A DNA stretch of 28,362 bases from a virus, in the IMG/VR virus record IMGVR_UViG_3300020457_000068, positions 1 through 28,362 of that record. One strand, given 5' to 3'. The notes beneath the pieces are model-generated. The model did no database searches. It was not told the DNA's origin and saw only the letters and a program-made list of their open reading frames with translations. Each line of letters opens with the position of its first letter. The stretch's first letter is position 1. Positions 27,957 to 28,362 of this stretch are shown here, one piece after another. The position numbers and the translations under genes are program-made.

Positions 27957-28362
27957 ATGCACCCAGCCAACACCATTGAAATCACAGGTGGTTTACAAAA
28001 ACAACGACAACTAGCATACAATCTAATAGAATATTGTATTGATGAGATGTTACCAAGGCATCGTTCATTGTGGATTGAATGCAATCTAAGTGCTATTCCA
28101 AAGAAAGAGAGATGTGTAGGTTATTGTCAGCATGACAGCGGTAACGACTTTACACTAGAAATAGACAAAAATCAGAACTTATATGACTTCCTGCTAACGA
28201 TAGCACATGAAATGGTGCATGTAAAACAGTATGTCAGGAAAGAACTAAAGGAGGACTTTCCACAAACTATATGGTTCAATAAAGTATATAGTGATGGTAG
28301 ATGCTATCCATGGGAGTTAGAAGCTTGGAAACTACAGAAACCACTGACTCATGGCTTTATTA
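27957..28362 (+). CDS. Zinc metallopeptidase-like protein (HExxH), 3' truncated by the window
   Basis: Open from ATG 27957 (MHPANTIEITGGLQ) to the end of the window (135 codons), with GAGGAG as ribosome site. The zinc motif HEMVH lies at about residues 88-92 (TIAHEMVHVKQY), and a later acidic residue in YPWELEAW could be the third ligand. This resembles the SprT/gluzincin-like small metallopeptidases found in T4-like phages. The target is unknown. The C-terminus is missing, so completeness cannot be judged. Confidence 0.75.
   Translation, partial: MHPANTIEITGGLQKQRQLAYNLIEYCIDEMLPRHRSLWIECNLSAIPKKERCVGYCQHDSGNDFTLEIDKNQNLYDFLLTIAHEMVHVKQYVRKELKEDFPQTIWFNKVYSDGRCYPWELEAWKLQKPLTHGFI

Noticed and set aside
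1-28362. tRNA genes, CRISPR arrays, insertion sequences or attachment sites
   Set aside because: Reading both strands gave no tRNA-like cloverleaf, no regular repeat-spacer series, no transposase and no terminal inverted repeats. No non-coding stretch exceeds about 100 bp.

Overview
This window reads as a piece of a T4-like (myovirus-type) genome of a marine phage infecting a Gram-negative host. The DNA is visibly AT-rich and genes are packed with a few bases of gap or overlap. There are T4-family replication genes (a CHC2/TOPRIM primase and an RNase H/FEN-type nuclease), a class I ribonucleotide reductase, T4-type late promoters (TATAAATA variants) and a spanin pair that implies an outer membrane. 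Several proteins look like families I remember from marine cyanophages and pelagiphages; that is recognition from memory, not a search. The host cannot be named from this window.

Layout. 1-902: end of an unknown gene, then a nested inner-/outer-membrane spanin pair. 892-8622: three very large lysine-rich, low-complexity, modular proteins (751, 740 and 548 aa), interrupted by a radical SAM gene at 5399-6958. 8633-10988: two small likely virion proteins, two conserved unknowns and a coiled-coil protein with a C-terminal membrane anchor. 11049-15748: primase, a small coiled-coil protein, nrdA, a QueC-like PP-loop enzyme, nrdB. 15738-18983: a zinc-ribbon protein, a cupin, a GIY-YIG-like protein, a large membrane coiled-coil protein, a WYL_2/DUF2693-like protein and an unknown. 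19039-21801: a basic unknown, RNase H, a small AT-hook-like protein and an unknown. 21810-23472: a radical SAM/SPASM-type enzyme overlapping a Rossmann-type gene. 23439-26306, minus strand: a three-gene operon (nuclease-like protein, SGNH hydrolase, NUMOD3 protein). 26394-28362: class 3 lipase, a small membrane protein missed by length cut-offs, two unknowns and a truncated HExxH metallopeptidase.

Regulation is the most coherent signal. Three plus-strand promoters are exactly TTGATT-N17-TATAAT (before the primase, the 19039 gene and the 27436 gene), and a close minus-strand relative is TTGACT-N17-CATAAT. They look like early promoters for host sigma70 polymerase. T4-type late promoters precede at least seven further starts. 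At four of these the start codon lies exactly 5 nt after NATAAATA, where T4 late transcription would begin, and these genes have no Shine-Dalgarno sequence; most other genes with their own leader do have one. This predicts a set of leaderless late messages, including both radical SAM genes.

Working together: primase, RNase H and nrdAB serve replication and dNTP supply. The QueC-like gene inside the nrd operon hints at deazaguanine chemistry, possibly DNA modification. The spanins and probably the lipase and SGNH hydrolase act on the envelope or on lipids/glycans. The lysine-rich proteins may be virion-associated or DNA-binding. Most functional links beyond the named families are inference.
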